A stretch of DNA of 64,000 nucleotides from Oligoflexia bacterium (GCA_023701205.1 JAMPXJ010000019.1:19932-83931), one strand, 5' to 3'; counted from the first letter of the stretch, positions 35,220-43,750 are shown. A program made the numbers and translations. Notes: generated from the sequence alone by a model not told the origin.

Positions 35220-35226
35220 CCTTCTG

Positions 35227-35255
35227 CCTATAGTGGCGGCCTGCTTTCAAGTAAA
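35227..35255 (-). promoter_or_regulatory. Promoter of the 868-aa protein gene, possibly giving a leaderless mRNA
   Basis: On the minus strand TTTACT (35255-35250) and TATAGG (35232-35227) are spaced by exactly 17 bases, each matching consensus at four of six positions. The expected start, about seven bases past the -10, is near 35220; the ATG begins at 35219. Confidence 0.5.
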
Positions 35256-35311
35256 GGCGAATTCCCGATGCTGACCAGAATAGAAATCGTTATCCAGGAA
35301 CTATGGATGAA

Positions 35312-35755
35312 CTATTGACCGCCGGAGAGCGATCTCTCGATGGCTTGGATGATTTGACGCGCCTGCTTTGTGTTTGCGGGCGCCACGAAGATCGTATCAT
35401 CGCCCGCGATCGTGCCCAGGATGCGTTCGCCGAGCTGAAAATCGATGTGCCGGGCTACCAGTGAGGCCGACCCGGGAGTTGTACGCACCGAAATGATCGA
35501 GCCATTGCTGCGGATCCCGGTGACCAGGTCGCGCAGCGACGAGGTCGCCACCGGCATCGCCTGCTCCTCGGGGAGGCGATAGACGGTCTGCCCGCCCGGA
35601 TCGATCGCGCGGATCGCGCCGAGCTTGCGGAGATCGCGCGAGATGGTCGACTGGGTCACCCGGAACGCCTGCTTCTCGAGCTTTTCGCGCAGCTCGTCCT
35701 GGGTGCTCAAGGTCCCCTGGCTCAGCAGCTTGCGAAGGGCCTCGAGGCGTTTCAT
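35312..35755 (-). CDS. argR: Arginine repressor ArgR
   Basis: 147 aa, usual length. The N-terminal winged helix contains TQSTISRDLRKLGA, the ArgR DNA-recognition helix. The C-terminal oligomerisation and arginine-binding domain contains GTIAGDDTIFV, with the paired aspartates that bind arginine. It represses arginine genes as a hexamer when arginine is plentiful. It is the last gene of the minus-strand arg operon, four bases after argF, so it would control its own transcript through the ARG boxes near 39.9 kb. Confidence 0.94.
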   Translation of the reverse strand: MKRLEALRKLLSQGTLSTQDELREKLEKQAFRVTQSTISRDLRKLGAIRAIDPGGQTVYRLPEEQAMPVATSSLRDLVTGIRSNGSIISVRTTPGSASLVARHIDFQLGERILGTIAGDDTIFVAPANTKQARQIIQAIERSLSGGQ

Positions 35756-35759
35756 GCGC

Positions 35760-36695
35760 TCACGCCAGACCTTTGCCGAGGAGCTTGAGCAGGAGCGCCT
35801 TCTGCGCGTGCAGCCGGTTCTCGCTCTGGCGGAAGAGCACGGAGTTCTCGTGCTCGGGCAGGGTCTCGGAGATCTCCTTGCCGCGGATCATGGGCATGCA
35901 GTGCATGATGAGCGCGCCTGGGGCGGCATGCGCGTACAGCGCTTCATTGAGCTGGTAATTCGCGAAGGCGGCCTCGCGCTCGAACTCCTGCGCCTCGAAG
36001 CCCATGCTCGTCCAGACATCGGTGTAGACTGCGTTCGTGCCCCGGATGGCCTCCACGGGATCGGTGAAAGCGGTGATCGAGCCGCCGCCCTCGCGCGCGC
36101 GCCCCTCGGCCACGCGGCTGATGAAGGCATTGGGCTCGTAGCCGGGCGGGCACGCGTAGGTCACGTGGATCCCGAGAAAGGGCATCAGAAGAAGCATGCT
36201 GTGAAGCATATTGTTGCCGTCGCCGATGTAGGTGAACTTCAGGCCCTCGAGCTTGCCGAAATATTGCCGTAACGTCAAGAGATCGGCGAGCACCTGGCAG
36301 GGGTGGTGGCTGTCCGAGAGGCCGTTGACCACCGGGACGGGTGCTTTGGAGACCATGCGCTCGACGATCGCGTGCTCGTGGGTGCGGATGACGAGCGCAT
36401 CGCAGTAGCCGCCCAGCACGCGCACGATGTCCTCGGGCTCCTCGTGCTTGCGGGTCGCGGCCACGCTTTCGATCGGATTGCCGCCGAGCTCGGCGATGGC
36501 CACGGCGAAGCTGATCCGCGTGCGGAGCGAAGGCTTGTCAAAGAGCAGGGCGACGCTGCGGCCCGCGAGGTCCTGGCGACGATGTCCCGCGCGGCGCTCC
36601 TGGCGGAGCTCTTCGGCCTGTTCGAGCAGGGCGAAGAGCTCCGCGCGCGGCAGCTCCTCGCCGGTGAGGAAGTGGGAAAGGGGTGGCTTAGGCAT
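35760..36695 (-). CDS. argF: Ornithine carbamoyltransferase
   Basis: 311 aa. Carbamoyl-phosphate motif SLRTR (KPSLRTRISF), HPCQVLAD and the ornithine-binding SMG loop (DVWTSMGFEAQ) are present. The C-terminal catalytic motif reads HCMP instead of the usual HCLP, a mild change that keeps the cysteine. The SMG loop argues for ornithine rather than an acylated ornithine as substrate. It makes citrulline from ornithine and carbamoyl phosphate. It overlaps argB by 8 bases. Confidence 0.93.
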   Translation of the reverse strand: MPKPPLSHFLTGEELPRAELFALLEQAEELRQERRAGHRRQDLAGRSVALLFDKPSLRTRISFAVAIAELGGNPIESVAATRKHEEPEDIVRVLGGYCDALVIRTHEHAIVERMVSKAPVPVVNGLSDSHHPCQVLADLLTLRQYFGKLEGLKFTYIGDGNNMLHSMLLLMPFLGIHVTYACPPGYEPNAFISRVAEGRAREGGGSITAFTDPVEAIRGTNAVYTDVWTSMGFEAQEFEREAAFANYQLNEALYAHAAPGALIMHCMPMIRGKEISETLPEHENSVLFRQSENRLHAQKALLLKLLGKGLA

Positions 36696-37599
36696 GAGGT
36701 TCCTTTTGGCGGGAGCGGACTTTGCAGATCGTGCCGATCCCGCGATTGGTGAAGAGCTCCTCGATCAGGCCGTGCGGCCGTCGCGCGTTGAGCACGTGCA
36801 CGTCGCTCACGCCGTTGCGGAGGGCGTGGAGGATCGTGCGGGCCTTGGCGAGCATTCCGCCGGTGACGGCGCCGGCCTCGATCAGGCCTTCGAGCTCGCC
36901 GGCATCGAGCTCCGGAATGAGCTTGCCGGCGGAGCCGCCCGACGAGTTGCCGGAAAGATCGCCCGATAGATCCAGGATACCGTCCTGATCGGTGAGGAAG
37001 AGCACCTTGCGGATGCCCATCGCCTGCGCGATCCGGCTGGCCGCCCAGTCCGCGTTGATGTTGTAGGCTTCGCCATTCCGGCCGATCCCGATCGGCGCGA
37101 CGACGGGGATGCCGCATTCGCCGCGCTCGTTGCGCGTGGCGAGGATCGCGCGGAGATAGGAGGTGTCCACCTCGTCGATCACGCCCACCTGCTGGAGGCG
37201 TCCATCGGCCTTCTTGCAGCGCAGGGTCGCCCCGTCGACGCCCGAAAGGCCGATGGCGCGCACGCCGAAGCGATTCAGGCCGCGCACGATGCGGCGGTTG
37301 ACGCTGCCGCAGAGGACCATCTCGATCACGTCCATCATGTCGGGCGTGGTCACGCGCTGGCCGTCGATGAATTCCCAGGAGATCCCGCGGCCGGTGAGCT
37401 CCTGGTTGATCGACGGCCCGCCGCCGTGGACGAGCACCAGCGAGATCCCGGCCGAACGGATCAGCGTCAGATCCTGGCAGATGGACTCGACGAGCGCGGG
37501 GTCCTCGAGCGCGGCGCCGCCGAGCTTGATCAGGATCGTCTCGCCGGCGAACTTCCGGACGTAGGAAAGCGTGGAGAGCACGCTCTGGGTTTCGCTCAT
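36688..37599 (-). CDS. argB: Acetylglutamate kinase
   Basis: 303 aa, amino-acid kinase fold. The N-terminal LIKLGGAAL and the glycine loop VHGGGPSINQEL bind ATP and N-acetylglutamate; NINADWAA and GAVTGGMLAKA lie in the C-terminal part. It phosphorylates N-acetylglutamate, the second step of arginine synthesis. A Ser/Gly-rich insertion (DLSGNSSGGSAGKL) replaces the usual short loop near residue 225. ATG 37599 overlaps the argJ stop (ATGA). Confidence 0.94.
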   Translation of the reverse strand: MSETQSVLSTLSYVRKFAGETILIKLGGAALEDPALVESICQDLTLIRSAGISLVLVHGGGPSINQELTGRGISWEFIDGQRVTTPDMMDVIEMVLCGSVNRRIVRGLNRFGVRAIGLSGVDGATLRCKKADGRLQQVGVIDEVDTSYLRAILATRNERGECGIPVVAPIGIGRNGEAYNINADWAASRIAQAMGIRKVLFLTDQDGILDLSGDLSGNSSGGSAGKLIPELDAGELEGLIEAGAVTGGMLAKARTILHALRNGVSDVHVLNARRPHGLIEELFTNRGIGTICKVRSRQKEPHA

Positions 37600-38807
37600 G
37601 AGTACTCCGTGTTGATTTCGACGTATTTCTTCGAGAGATCGCAGCCCCAGGCCGTCGCATGATGCTCGCCCGAGTGGAGCCGGACCTCGATCACGATCTT
37701 GTCCTTTTTGAGCAGGTGGTGGACCGCCATGCGATCGAACGGCGCGGGGCGCCCGGCCGAGAAGACGCGCACGCCTTGGATGTCCAGGTCCATGCGCTCC
37801 AGGCAATGGGCAGGCACCTTCTCGGCGCCCAGGCGAGCGAGGATGCGGCCCCAGTTGGGATCCTCGCCGTGCATCGCCGTCTTGATGAGCGGGCTCACGG
37901 TGATCCCGCGCGCGGCGCGGATGGCGAGCTCCTTTTCGGGCGCGCCCGTGAGCTGGATCTCCAGGAGCTTCGAGGCGCCCTCGCCGTCCCGGGCGATGGA
38001 TTGCGCCAGGCAGCGCGCGACCTCGCAGAGCGCCTTGCGGAAGACGGCGTAATCGTCGGCCGTGGCGAGGGACGCGCCCGAGGCGCCGTTGGCCAGGAGG
38101 AAGACGCAGTCGTTGGTCGAGGTGTCCCCGTCGACGCTGATCATGTTGAAGCTCTGGGCGTTGGCCTCGACGAGCAGCGACTTCGCGAGCTCCAGCGGGA
38201 GCGCGGCGTCCGTGAGCAGATAGCCCAGCATCGTGGCCATGTTGGGATGGATCATCCCCGAACCCTTGCAGATGCCGGTGATCCGCGCCTCGCCCTGGCT
38301 GAGCTGGACGGTGGTGGTGACGGTCTTGGGCAGAAGATCGGTAGTCAGGATCGCGAGCGCGAAGTTCTCGGCGCTGTCGACCGCGCGCTCCACGAGCTCG
38401 GGCATGCTCTCGACGATCTTGTCGATCGCGAGCGGCTGGCCGATCACGCCCGTCGAAGCGGTGAGGATCTGATGAGGCAGGCAGCCCACCCAGCGCGCGG
38501 CGGAGATGGCCATCTTCCAGTTGTTCTCGCGCCCTTCGGCGCCGGTGGCGGCGTTGGCCTGGCCGCTGTTGGTGACGATGGCGCGGATATGGCGCGAAGG
38601 CAGCAGCGCCTGCGAGTAGGTGACCGGGGCGGCCTTGCACTCGTTGGTGGTGAAGACTCCTGCGGCGACGGCCTCGCGGTCGGAGACGAGGATGCCCAGA
38701 TCGGGGCGGTACTTGCGCACGCCGCAGTTCACGCCACCGGCGGTGAAGCCTTTGGGAAGGGGGGTGCGGGCGAGGCCGGGTCCGGGGGTGGGTGGGTTCG
38801 GGATCAT
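37596..38807 (-). CDS. argJ: Glutamate N-acetyltransferase / ornithine acetyltransferase
   Basis: 403 aa. The self-cleavage site is intact in KGSGMIHPNMATML, with Thr192 as the nucleophile that becomes the N-terminus of the beta chain. STGVIGQPL and DGDTSTND are also family motifs. It transfers acetyl from N-acetylornithine to glutamate, so the pathway can run as a cycle, and some members also use acetyl-CoA. No argA is seen in the window, consistent with this role. It overlaps argC and argB by 4 bases each. Confidence 0.95.
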   Translation of the reverse strand: MIPNPPTPGPGLARTPLPKGFTAGGVNCGVRKYRPDLGILVSDREAVAAGVFTTNECKAAPVTYSQALLPSRHIRAIVTNSGQANAATGAEGRENNWKMAISAARWVGCLPHQILTASTGVIGQPLAIDKIVESMPELVERAVDSAENFALAILTTDLLPKTVTTTVQLSQGEARITGICKGSGMIHPNMATMLGYLLTDAALPLELAKSLLVEANAQSFNMISVDGDTSTNDCVFLLANGASGASLATADDYAVFRKALCEVARCLAQSIARDGEGASKLLEIQLTGAPEKELAIRAARGITVSPLIKTAMHGEDPNWGRILARLGAEKVPAHCLERMDLDIQGVRVFSAGRPAPFDRMAVHHLLKKDKIVIEVRLHSGEHHATAWGCDLSKKYVEINTEYS

Positions 38808-39913
38808 AGCAGGCCCTCCAGGGTCTCGAGTGTCAGGTTCGGGGGGAAGTCGTGGAGCCGGTTGAAATTCTCGAGCGCCTGGCCCGCGGCGCCCTTCAGC
38901 AGATTGTCGATGCAGCAGTGCAGGTAGAGCTTGTCGCCGTCGACGGCGAACCCGAGCTGCGTGCGCGCGGAGCCGCTCACGCGGCGGAGCGAGAGCAGGG
39001 CGCTGCCCTGGCCCGGCGCGAGCCGCTCGACGCGCGCGAGGGGATAAGCCGCATAGGCGGTCTCGAACGCATGCGCGACGTGCTCGGCTCCGATGCCCGG
39101 CCGGAGCCGGGCATAGATCCCGGCGATGATCCCGCGCCGCACGGGCAGGAGGCTCGTCGAGAAGAAAGGATCGATCGCCACACCCGAGAGCGCCTCGGCG
39201 TGCTCGCGGATTTCGGGAAGATGCTGATGCCGGGCGATGCGGTAGGGGAGGCAGTCGCCGTCGACTTCGGTGAAAAGCAGGTTCTCCGCGGCCTTGCGCC
39301 CGGCGCCCGAAGTGCCGGACTTGGCGTCGATGACGAGGCTCGCGGGGTCGATGACCGCGCTCCGGAGGAGGGGGACGATCGCCATCAGCACCGAGGTCGC
39401 GTAGCAGCCCGGGTTCGCCACGAGCGCGGGCCCGGTCGCCGAGGGGAGCGCGGGCGCGGCCCAGGGGACGAGCCCGAAACGGGCGGAGTGCACGAGCTCC
39501 GGGGCGGTGTGCTCGAGGCCGTACCAGCGCCGATACAGCTCCCGGCAGTCCGCGAGGTCGCGGCCCTTGAGCCGGAATGCGCCGCTCAGGTCGATGACGT
39601 GGGCGCCCGCGGCGAGAATCCGCGGCGTGAGCTCGAGCGAGGCTTCGGCCGGCGTGGCGAGAAAGACCGTGGAGACCCGCGCGGCAACGCGCTCGAGCTC
39701 GGTCAGTGGGAGCGTGGGAACGCCGCGCGCCGCATCCTCGGGCAGGAAGCTCGAGAGCGCGAAGCCCGTATCCGTGGCCAGGCAGGCCTCGAGCGACGCC
39801 GCTGGATGGCGCAGCAGCAGGCGGGCGAGCTCCAGGCCGGCGTACCCGCGCGCGCCGACGATCGCGGCTTTCACGGGAGGGCGGGGCTCGGAGAGTGAAG
39901 CATAATTATGCAT
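38804..39913 (-). CDS. argC: N-acetyl-gamma-glutamyl-phosphate reductase
   Basis: 369 aa. NADPH-binding GARGYAGLEL and the active-site cysteine Cys170 in NPGCYATS are present. It reduces N-acetylglutamyl phosphate to the semialdehyde. The start is unsettled. ATG 39913 has no ribosome-binding site and lies about 2 bases from the predicted transcription start, so a leaderless mRNA is likely. GTG 39874 is the alternative, directly before KAAIVGARGYAG, and also lacks a site. An ARG box overlaps codons 1-5 of the longer form. It is the first gene of argC-J-B-F-R. Confidence 0.92.
   Translation of the reverse strand: MHNYASLSEPRPPVKAAIVGARGYAGLELARLLLRHPAASLEACLATDTGFALSSFLPEDAARGVPTLPLTELERVAARVSTVFLATPAEASLELTPRILAAGAHVIDLSGAFRLKGRDLADCRELYRRWYGLEHTAPELVHSARFGLVPWAAPALPSATGPALVANPGCYATSVLMAIVPLLRSAVIDPASLVIDAKSGTSGAGRKAAENLLFTEVDGDCLPYRIARHQHLPEIREHAEALSGVAIDPFFSTSLLPVRRGIIAGIYARLRPGIGAEHVAHAFETAYAAYPLARVERLAPGQGSALLSLRRVSGSARTQLGFAVDGDKLYLHCCIDNLLKGAAGQALENFNRLHDFPPNLTLETLEGLL
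39899..39912. promoter_or_regulatory. ARG box 1 (variant)
   Basis: AGCAT-AATT-ATGCA: 5-bp inverted half-sites around a 4-bp AT-rich centre, the same geometry as the E. coli ARG box TGAAT-N4-ATTCA but with C at the third position. The inner 12 bases are a perfect palindrome. It overlaps the first codons of argC. Centre-to-centre distance to box 2 is 20 bases, about two helical turns, as in tandem ARG boxes. Confidence 0.7.
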
Positions 39914-39918
39914 ACAGA

Positions 39919-39932
39919 TGCATAAACATGCA
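39919..39932. promoter_or_regulatory. ARG box 2 (variant)
   Basis: TGCAT-AAAC-ATGCA, perfect half-sites with a non-palindromic centre. It covers the -10 of the predicted argC promoter, so bound ArgR would block transcription directly. Confidence 0.7.
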
Positions 39933-39950
39933 TTCTGGGTCTCCCGTCAA
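39922..39950 (-). promoter_or_regulatory. Candidate argC promoter
   Basis: On the minus strand TTGACG (39950-39945) lies 17 bases from GTTTAT (39927-39922). The -35 is good; the -10 is weak (three of six). The predicted start near 39915 is about 2 bases from the argC ATG. Box 2 overlaps the -10. Confidence 0.4.
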
Positions 39951-39981
39951 GGTTTTTTTCTTGCGCCTGAATCTTTGTGCA

Positions 39982-39995
39982 TGCATACGTATGCG
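39982..39995. promoter_or_regulatory. ARG box 3 (variant) upstream of argG
   Basis: TGCAT-ACGT-ATGCG, with a perfect 12-bp palindrome at its core (GCATACGTATGC). It lies 21 bases upstream of the argG ATG, between a possible promoter and the GGAAGAGG ribosome-binding site, so it is placed to repress argGH. Confidence 0.7.
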
Positions 39996-40015
39996 TAGAA
40001 GGAAGAGGACGAAAC

Positions 40016-41227
40016 ATGAAAGCGAAGTCAAAAGTGGTTCTGGTGTATTCCGGCGGGCTCGACACGACCGTGTGCATTCCCCTGATGAAGGAAGAGTACG
40101 GCTACGAAGAGATCGTGACCGTCACGATCGACGTGGGGCAGCCCGAGGACGATATCCGCCAGGCGGCGGAGAAGGCCCGCGCTCTGGGCACCGAGCATTA
40201 CACCATCGATGCGCGCGAGGAGTTCGCGCGCGACTACTGTTTTGCCGCGATCCGCGCCAACGGCGCCTACGAGGGCTATCCCCTGAGTACCTCCATCGCC
40301 CGCCCCCTGATCGGCGCGAAGGCCGTCGAGGCGGCGCGTCGGCTGGGTGCGAGCCATTTTGCCCACGGCTGCACCGGCAAGGGCAATGACCAGTTCCGCA
40401 TCGAGTTCGCCATCCGGGCGCTCATGCCCGAGGCGGTGATCCACGCTCCGGTTCGCGAACGCAACATGACGCGCAAGTGGGAGATCGAGTACGCTCTCGC
40501 GCGCAACCTGCCGGTGAAGGCGAGCCTGGAGAAGATCTGGAGCATCGACGAGAACCTCTGGGGCCGCTCCATCGAGGGCGGGCGCCTGGAGGAGCCGGAC
40601 TTCACGCCGCCCGAGGAGATCTTCCAGTGGACGAAAGGGCCCGAGGCGGCGCTTGGCAAGCCCGCCGAGGTGCGCCTCGCCTTCCGTGACGGCGTGCCCG
40701 TCGCGGTGGATGGCGAGCCCATGGCTCCCGCGCGGCTCATCGCGCAGCTCAACAAGATCGCCGGCGACCACGGCGTGGGCCGCATCGACGTGATGGAAGA
40801 CCGCATGCTCGGGCTCAAGGTGCGCGAGAACTACGAGTGCCCCGGCGCGACGCTGATCCTCACCGCGCACAAGGCGCTCGAGGCGCTGACGCTCACGCGC
40901 GAGGAGCTGCGCTTCAAGGCGCTGGTCGACGCGGAGTGGGCGCGGCTCGCTTACGAGGGGCTTTGGTTCGATCCGTTCAAGGATGATCTCGAGGCTTTCA
41001 TCGGCGCGACCCAGAAGCGCGTCGAAGGCGAGGTTCGGCTGCGGCTCTTCAAAGGGAGCTGCCAGGTCATCGGGCGCTCGGGCCCCTGGGCGCTTTACAA
41101 TGAGGCGCTGGCGTCCTTTGATGACGCCGAGGCGTTCGATCAGCGCGAGAGCACCGGGATCGTCAAGCACTTCGGGCTCCAGCCGCGGATGTTTCTCCGG
41201 CTCCAGCAGGGCGCGAGCGCGAAATGA
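40016..41227 (+). CDS. argG: Argininosuccinate synthase
   Basis: 403 aa from ATG 40016, preceded by GGAAGAGG. The ATP pyrophosphatase P-loop is YSGGLDTT. STSIARPLI and HGCTGKGNDQ, which contact citrulline, aspartate and ATP, are present. It condenses citrulline with aspartate to argininosuccinate. It lies divergent from argC across 102 bases carrying three ARG-box-like sites, and overlaps argH by four bases. Confidence 0.96.
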   Translation: MKAKSKVVLVYSGGLDTTVCIPLMKEEYGYEEIVTVTIDVGQPEDDIRQAAEKARALGTEHYTIDAREEFARDYCFAAIRANGAYEGYPLSTSIARPLIGAKAVEAARRLGASHFAHGCTGKGNDQFRIEFAIRALMPEAVIHAPVRERNMTRKWEIEYALARNLPVKASLEKIWSIDENLWGRSIEGGRLEEPDFTPPEEIFQWTKGPEAALGKPAEVRLAFRDGVPVAVDGEPMAPARLIAQLNKIAGDHGVGRIDVMEDRMLGLKVRENYECPGATLILTAHKALEALTLTREELRFKALVDAEWARLAYEGLWFDPFKDDLEAFIGATQKRVEGEVRLRLFKGSCQVIGRSGPWALYNEALASFDDAEAFDQRESTGIVKHFGLQPRMFLRLQQGASAK

Positions 41228-42606
41228 GCAAGCTCTGGGGCGGGCGCTTCGAGGGCGCGACAGATCGCCTGGTCGAGGAGTTCACCGCCTCGATCGGAGT
41301 CGATGCGCGGCTTTGGGAAGTGGACGTGCGTTGCAGCATCGCCCACGCGCGGATGCTCGGCGGTACCGGGATCCTGCCCGAAGCCGAGGCGCGCGCGCTC
41401 GTCGCGGGGCTCGAAGCTTTGGGCGAGGAGCTGCGTTCCCGTTTCGAGCGAGGGGAGGCGGTCTTTCGCCCCGAGGCCGAGGACGTGCATTCGGAAATCG
41501 AGCGCCTGCTCACCGAGCGGATCGGCGCGGTCGCGGGCAAGCTTCACACGGGACGCAGCCGCAACGACCAGGTGGCCACGGATACGCGCCTCTACCTGCG
41601 CGAACGGAGCGATGCGCTCGCGCAGGAGCTGCACGGGCTTGAAAGCTGGCTCGTCGGCGCGGCGGAACAGCACCTGCAGACCGTGCTGCCCGGGCTGACT
41701 CACACCCAGCACGCGCAGCCGGTGAGCCTGGCGCACCACCTGCTCGCGTATTTCTGGATGTTCGAGCGCGATCGCGAGCGCCTGGCGGACTGCCGCCGGC
41801 GGCTCGACGTGCTGCCCTTGGGCTCGGCCGCGCTGGCGGGGACGTCCTTCCCGCTCGATCGCGAGCAGGTCGCGCGCGAGCTGGGCTTCGGGCGCGTGAG
41901 CGAGAACAGCCTGGATGCCGTGTCCGATCGCGACTTCGTCGTGGAGTTTTTGGGCGCGGCCTCGCTGATCATGATGCATCTGTCGCGTTTGGCCGAGGAG
42001 CTGATTCTCTGGAGCACGCCGGAGTTCGGTTTCATCGAGCTTTCGGACGCGGTGACGACCGGAAGCTCGATCATGCCGCAGAAGAAGAACCCGGACGTCG
42101 CCGAGCTGATCCGCGGCCGGACGGGGAGAGTGAACGGCGCGCTCGTGGCGGCGCTCACGATGCTCAAGGCCCTGCCGCTCGCGTACAACCGGGATCTGCA
42201 GGAGGACAAGGCCGCGCTTTTTGACGGGCTGGATACCGCTCATTCCTGCGTTCGGCTCATGACCCGGATGCTGCGCGACGCGCGCTTCCGGACGGAGCGG
42301 ATGGCGCGCGCGTGCGAGAGCGACTACTCCAACGCCACTGACCTCGCGGATTTCCTCGTGGAGAAGGGCGTGCCCTTCCGCCAGTGCCACGAGATCGCGG
42401 GCCGGATGGTGCGCGATTGCCTCGAGCGCGGCATCGGGCTCGAGGCGATGCCGCTCGAGCGGATGCGCGAATTTTCCCCGCACTTCGATGAGACCGTGCA
42501 TGAGCGCATCCGGCCCCGGGTCGTGATGGCCGCGCGCGCCTCGCAGGGCGGGACCGCGCCGGCGGCCGTGGCCGAGCAGTTACGTCGGGCCCACCTTTTG
42601 GTTTAG
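41224..42606 (+). CDS. argH: Argininosuccinate lyase
   Basis: 460 aa, standard length. LWGGRF at the N-terminus, HTGRSRNDQ, THTQHAQPV with the catalytic histidine, and the fumarase-superfamily signature GSSIMPQKKNPD are all present. It cleaves argininosuccinate to arginine and fumarate, the last step of the pathway. ATG 41224 overlaps the argG stop (ATGA), so argG and argH should be co-translated. Confidence 0.96.
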   Translation: MSKLWGGRFEGATDRLVEEFTASIGVDARLWEVDVRCSIAHARMLGGTGILPEAEARALVAGLEALGEELRSRFERGEAVFRPEAEDVHSEIERLLTERIGAVAGKLHTGRSRNDQVATDTRLYLRERSDALAQELHGLESWLVGAAEQHLQTVLPGLTHTQHAQPVSLAHHLLAYFWMFERDRERLADCRRRLDVLPLGSAALAGTSFPLDREQVARELGFGRVSENSLDAVSDRDFVVEFLGAASLIMMHLSRLAEELILWSTPEFGFIELSDAVTTGSSIMPQKKNPDVAELIRGRTGRVNGALVAALTMLKALPLAYNRDLQEDKAALFDGLDTAHSCVRLMTRMLRDARFRTERMARACESDYSNATDLADFLVEKGVPFRQCHEIAGRMVRDCLERGIGLEAMPLERMREFSPHFDETVHERIRPRVVMAARASQGGTAPAAVAEQLRRAHLLV

Positions 42607-42624
42607 GTCTGCGTCATCCGCGCC

Positions 42625-43128
42625 TCACCGCCCCCGCCCCCGCTCCGCCACGAACGATTCCTCGGCAATCCGTTTCCCACCGCTCAAAGCGGAGTTGAAG
42701 CCATGGAGACGTCCCTCCTCATCGAGGGTCAGGCTGAAGGTGTACTCGACGAGCCGGCCCGTGGGGCCTTCAAACGCTTGCAAGCGGTATTTGAGTCGCT
42801 CCGGCGTGGACTCGACGACCGCGAGCGGAACGGCGCGCCCGCCGCTCAGAAGCGTCAGTGAGTCGCCGCGGACCTGATAGATTCCGCCGAAGCGCCGTTC
42901 ACCCAGTTCGCTCGAGGCGCGCTCCTCGAAGGACCAGGCGCCCCTGCCCTGATAGGCGAAGCGCAGGTCGAAACGAAAGGGGATCGGAGGGGATTCCCGC
43001 TCCAGCGGGTGACTTGTGCCTCGCCCGTTCCAACGTCCTTCGAGCGATTCGAAGAAGCGCGACAGGTCGGCGCCTGAAGCCAGGGCGGTTACCGGAAGGA
43101 GGAAAAGGAGCGCGATGAGCGTTTTCAT
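42625..43128 (-). CDS. Hypothetical secreted beta-rich protein
   Basis: 167 aa with a clear signal peptide (LIALLFLLPVTALASG). The mature part is a run of beta strands (RFDLRFAYQGRGAWSFEERA, LTLLSGGRAVPLAVVES) resembling small lipocalin-like or DUF1579-type folds, but without a definite match. It probably acts in the periplasm. It is convergent to argH, with an 18-base gap. The 53 bases between it and the next gene upstream hold nothing notable. Confidence 0.6.
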   Translation of the reverse strand: MKTLIALLFLLPVTALASGADLSRFFESLEGRWNGRGTSHPLERESPPIPFRFDLRFAYQGRGAWSFEERASSELGERRFGGIYQVRGDSLTLLSGGRAVPLAVVESTPERLKYRLQAFEGPTGRLVEYTFSLTLDEEGRLHGFNSALSGGKRIAEESFVAERGRGR

Positions 43129-43181
43129 AGCGGCAGTTCACCATGGTAACCCGTCAAAGGCAAGCGCCGCCCCGACTCCAT

Positions 43182-43715
43182 TCACGGAGAGTTGGAAAGA
43201 CGCAGGAGCGCCAGGCGACGCAGGGCGTTTCGGAGCGCGATCCCCGTATCCACCGTAACGCCGCGCGCGCAGGCGAAGGCGCCGGTGCGCCAGACCTGGA
43301 TCTCCTTTTTGCCGGCTACGGACCGGAAAGCAACGGACTCATTCGAGGTCTCGTCGAAATGTCCGGCGAGCGTATCGCAGAAATCGATCGCCTCGGGAAC
43401 CGTCACGCTGTTGAGCATCAGCACGAGCTCCTCGAGCTGGGCGCGTTCGGCGGAAGCCAGCTCCTCGGCAAGGAGCTCGCTCGAACCCTGATGCGTATCG
43501 ATCCGGAGACGCCCGGACTCGGGATCCACGACCTCGAGCCCGTAGCTCGAAACGCAGTTCAAGGCCTGTGGCGCGCAGCCCTCGGTGAGCGAGGTCGCCC
43601 AGTCACCCAGGCCCAGCACGCCTTCGTTCTGTAGTTCCTGCGAGGTGCCCGGCGCGCACGCCGAGAGCATGATTCCGGCCAAAATCGAGTTCAGGAGTTT
43701 CGATTTCAAAGTCAT
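43182..43715 (-). CDS. Putative lipoprotein
   Basis: 177 aa. The signal peptide ends in lipobox LSAC (cysteine 20). The mature protein contains four further cysteines (GCAP, LNCVSS, DFCDTL, FACARG) that could form two disulfides. No family is recognised. A good promoter (TTGCCA, 17 bases, TATTAG) places the transcription start at the ATG, which has no ribosome-binding site. Confidence 0.6.
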   Translation of the reverse strand: MTLKSKLLNSILAGIMLSACAPGTSQELQNEGVLGLGDWATSLTEGCAPQALNCVSSYGLEVVDPESGRLRIDTHQGSSELLAEELASAERAQLEELVLMLNSVTVPEAIDFCDTLAGHFDETSNESVAFRSVAGKKEIQVWRTGAFACARGVTVDTGIALRNALRRLALLRLSNSP

Positions 43716-43721
43716 TCTTAT

Positions 43722-43750
43722 CTAATACCCGGGGGATTACTCCTTGGCAA
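43722..43750 (-). promoter_or_regulatory. Promoter of the 177-aa lipoprotein gene, probably leaderless
   Basis: On the minus strand TTGCCA (43750-43745) and TATTAG (43727-43722) are 17 bases apart, matching consensus at five and four of six positions. The expected start is at about 43715, the A of the ATG. Confidence 0.55.

Noticed and set aside
32589..35318. 909-codon open frame on the plus strand
   Set aside because: It is antisense to the exported 868-aa protein, which has a signal peptide and promoter. The plus-strand product has no such support.
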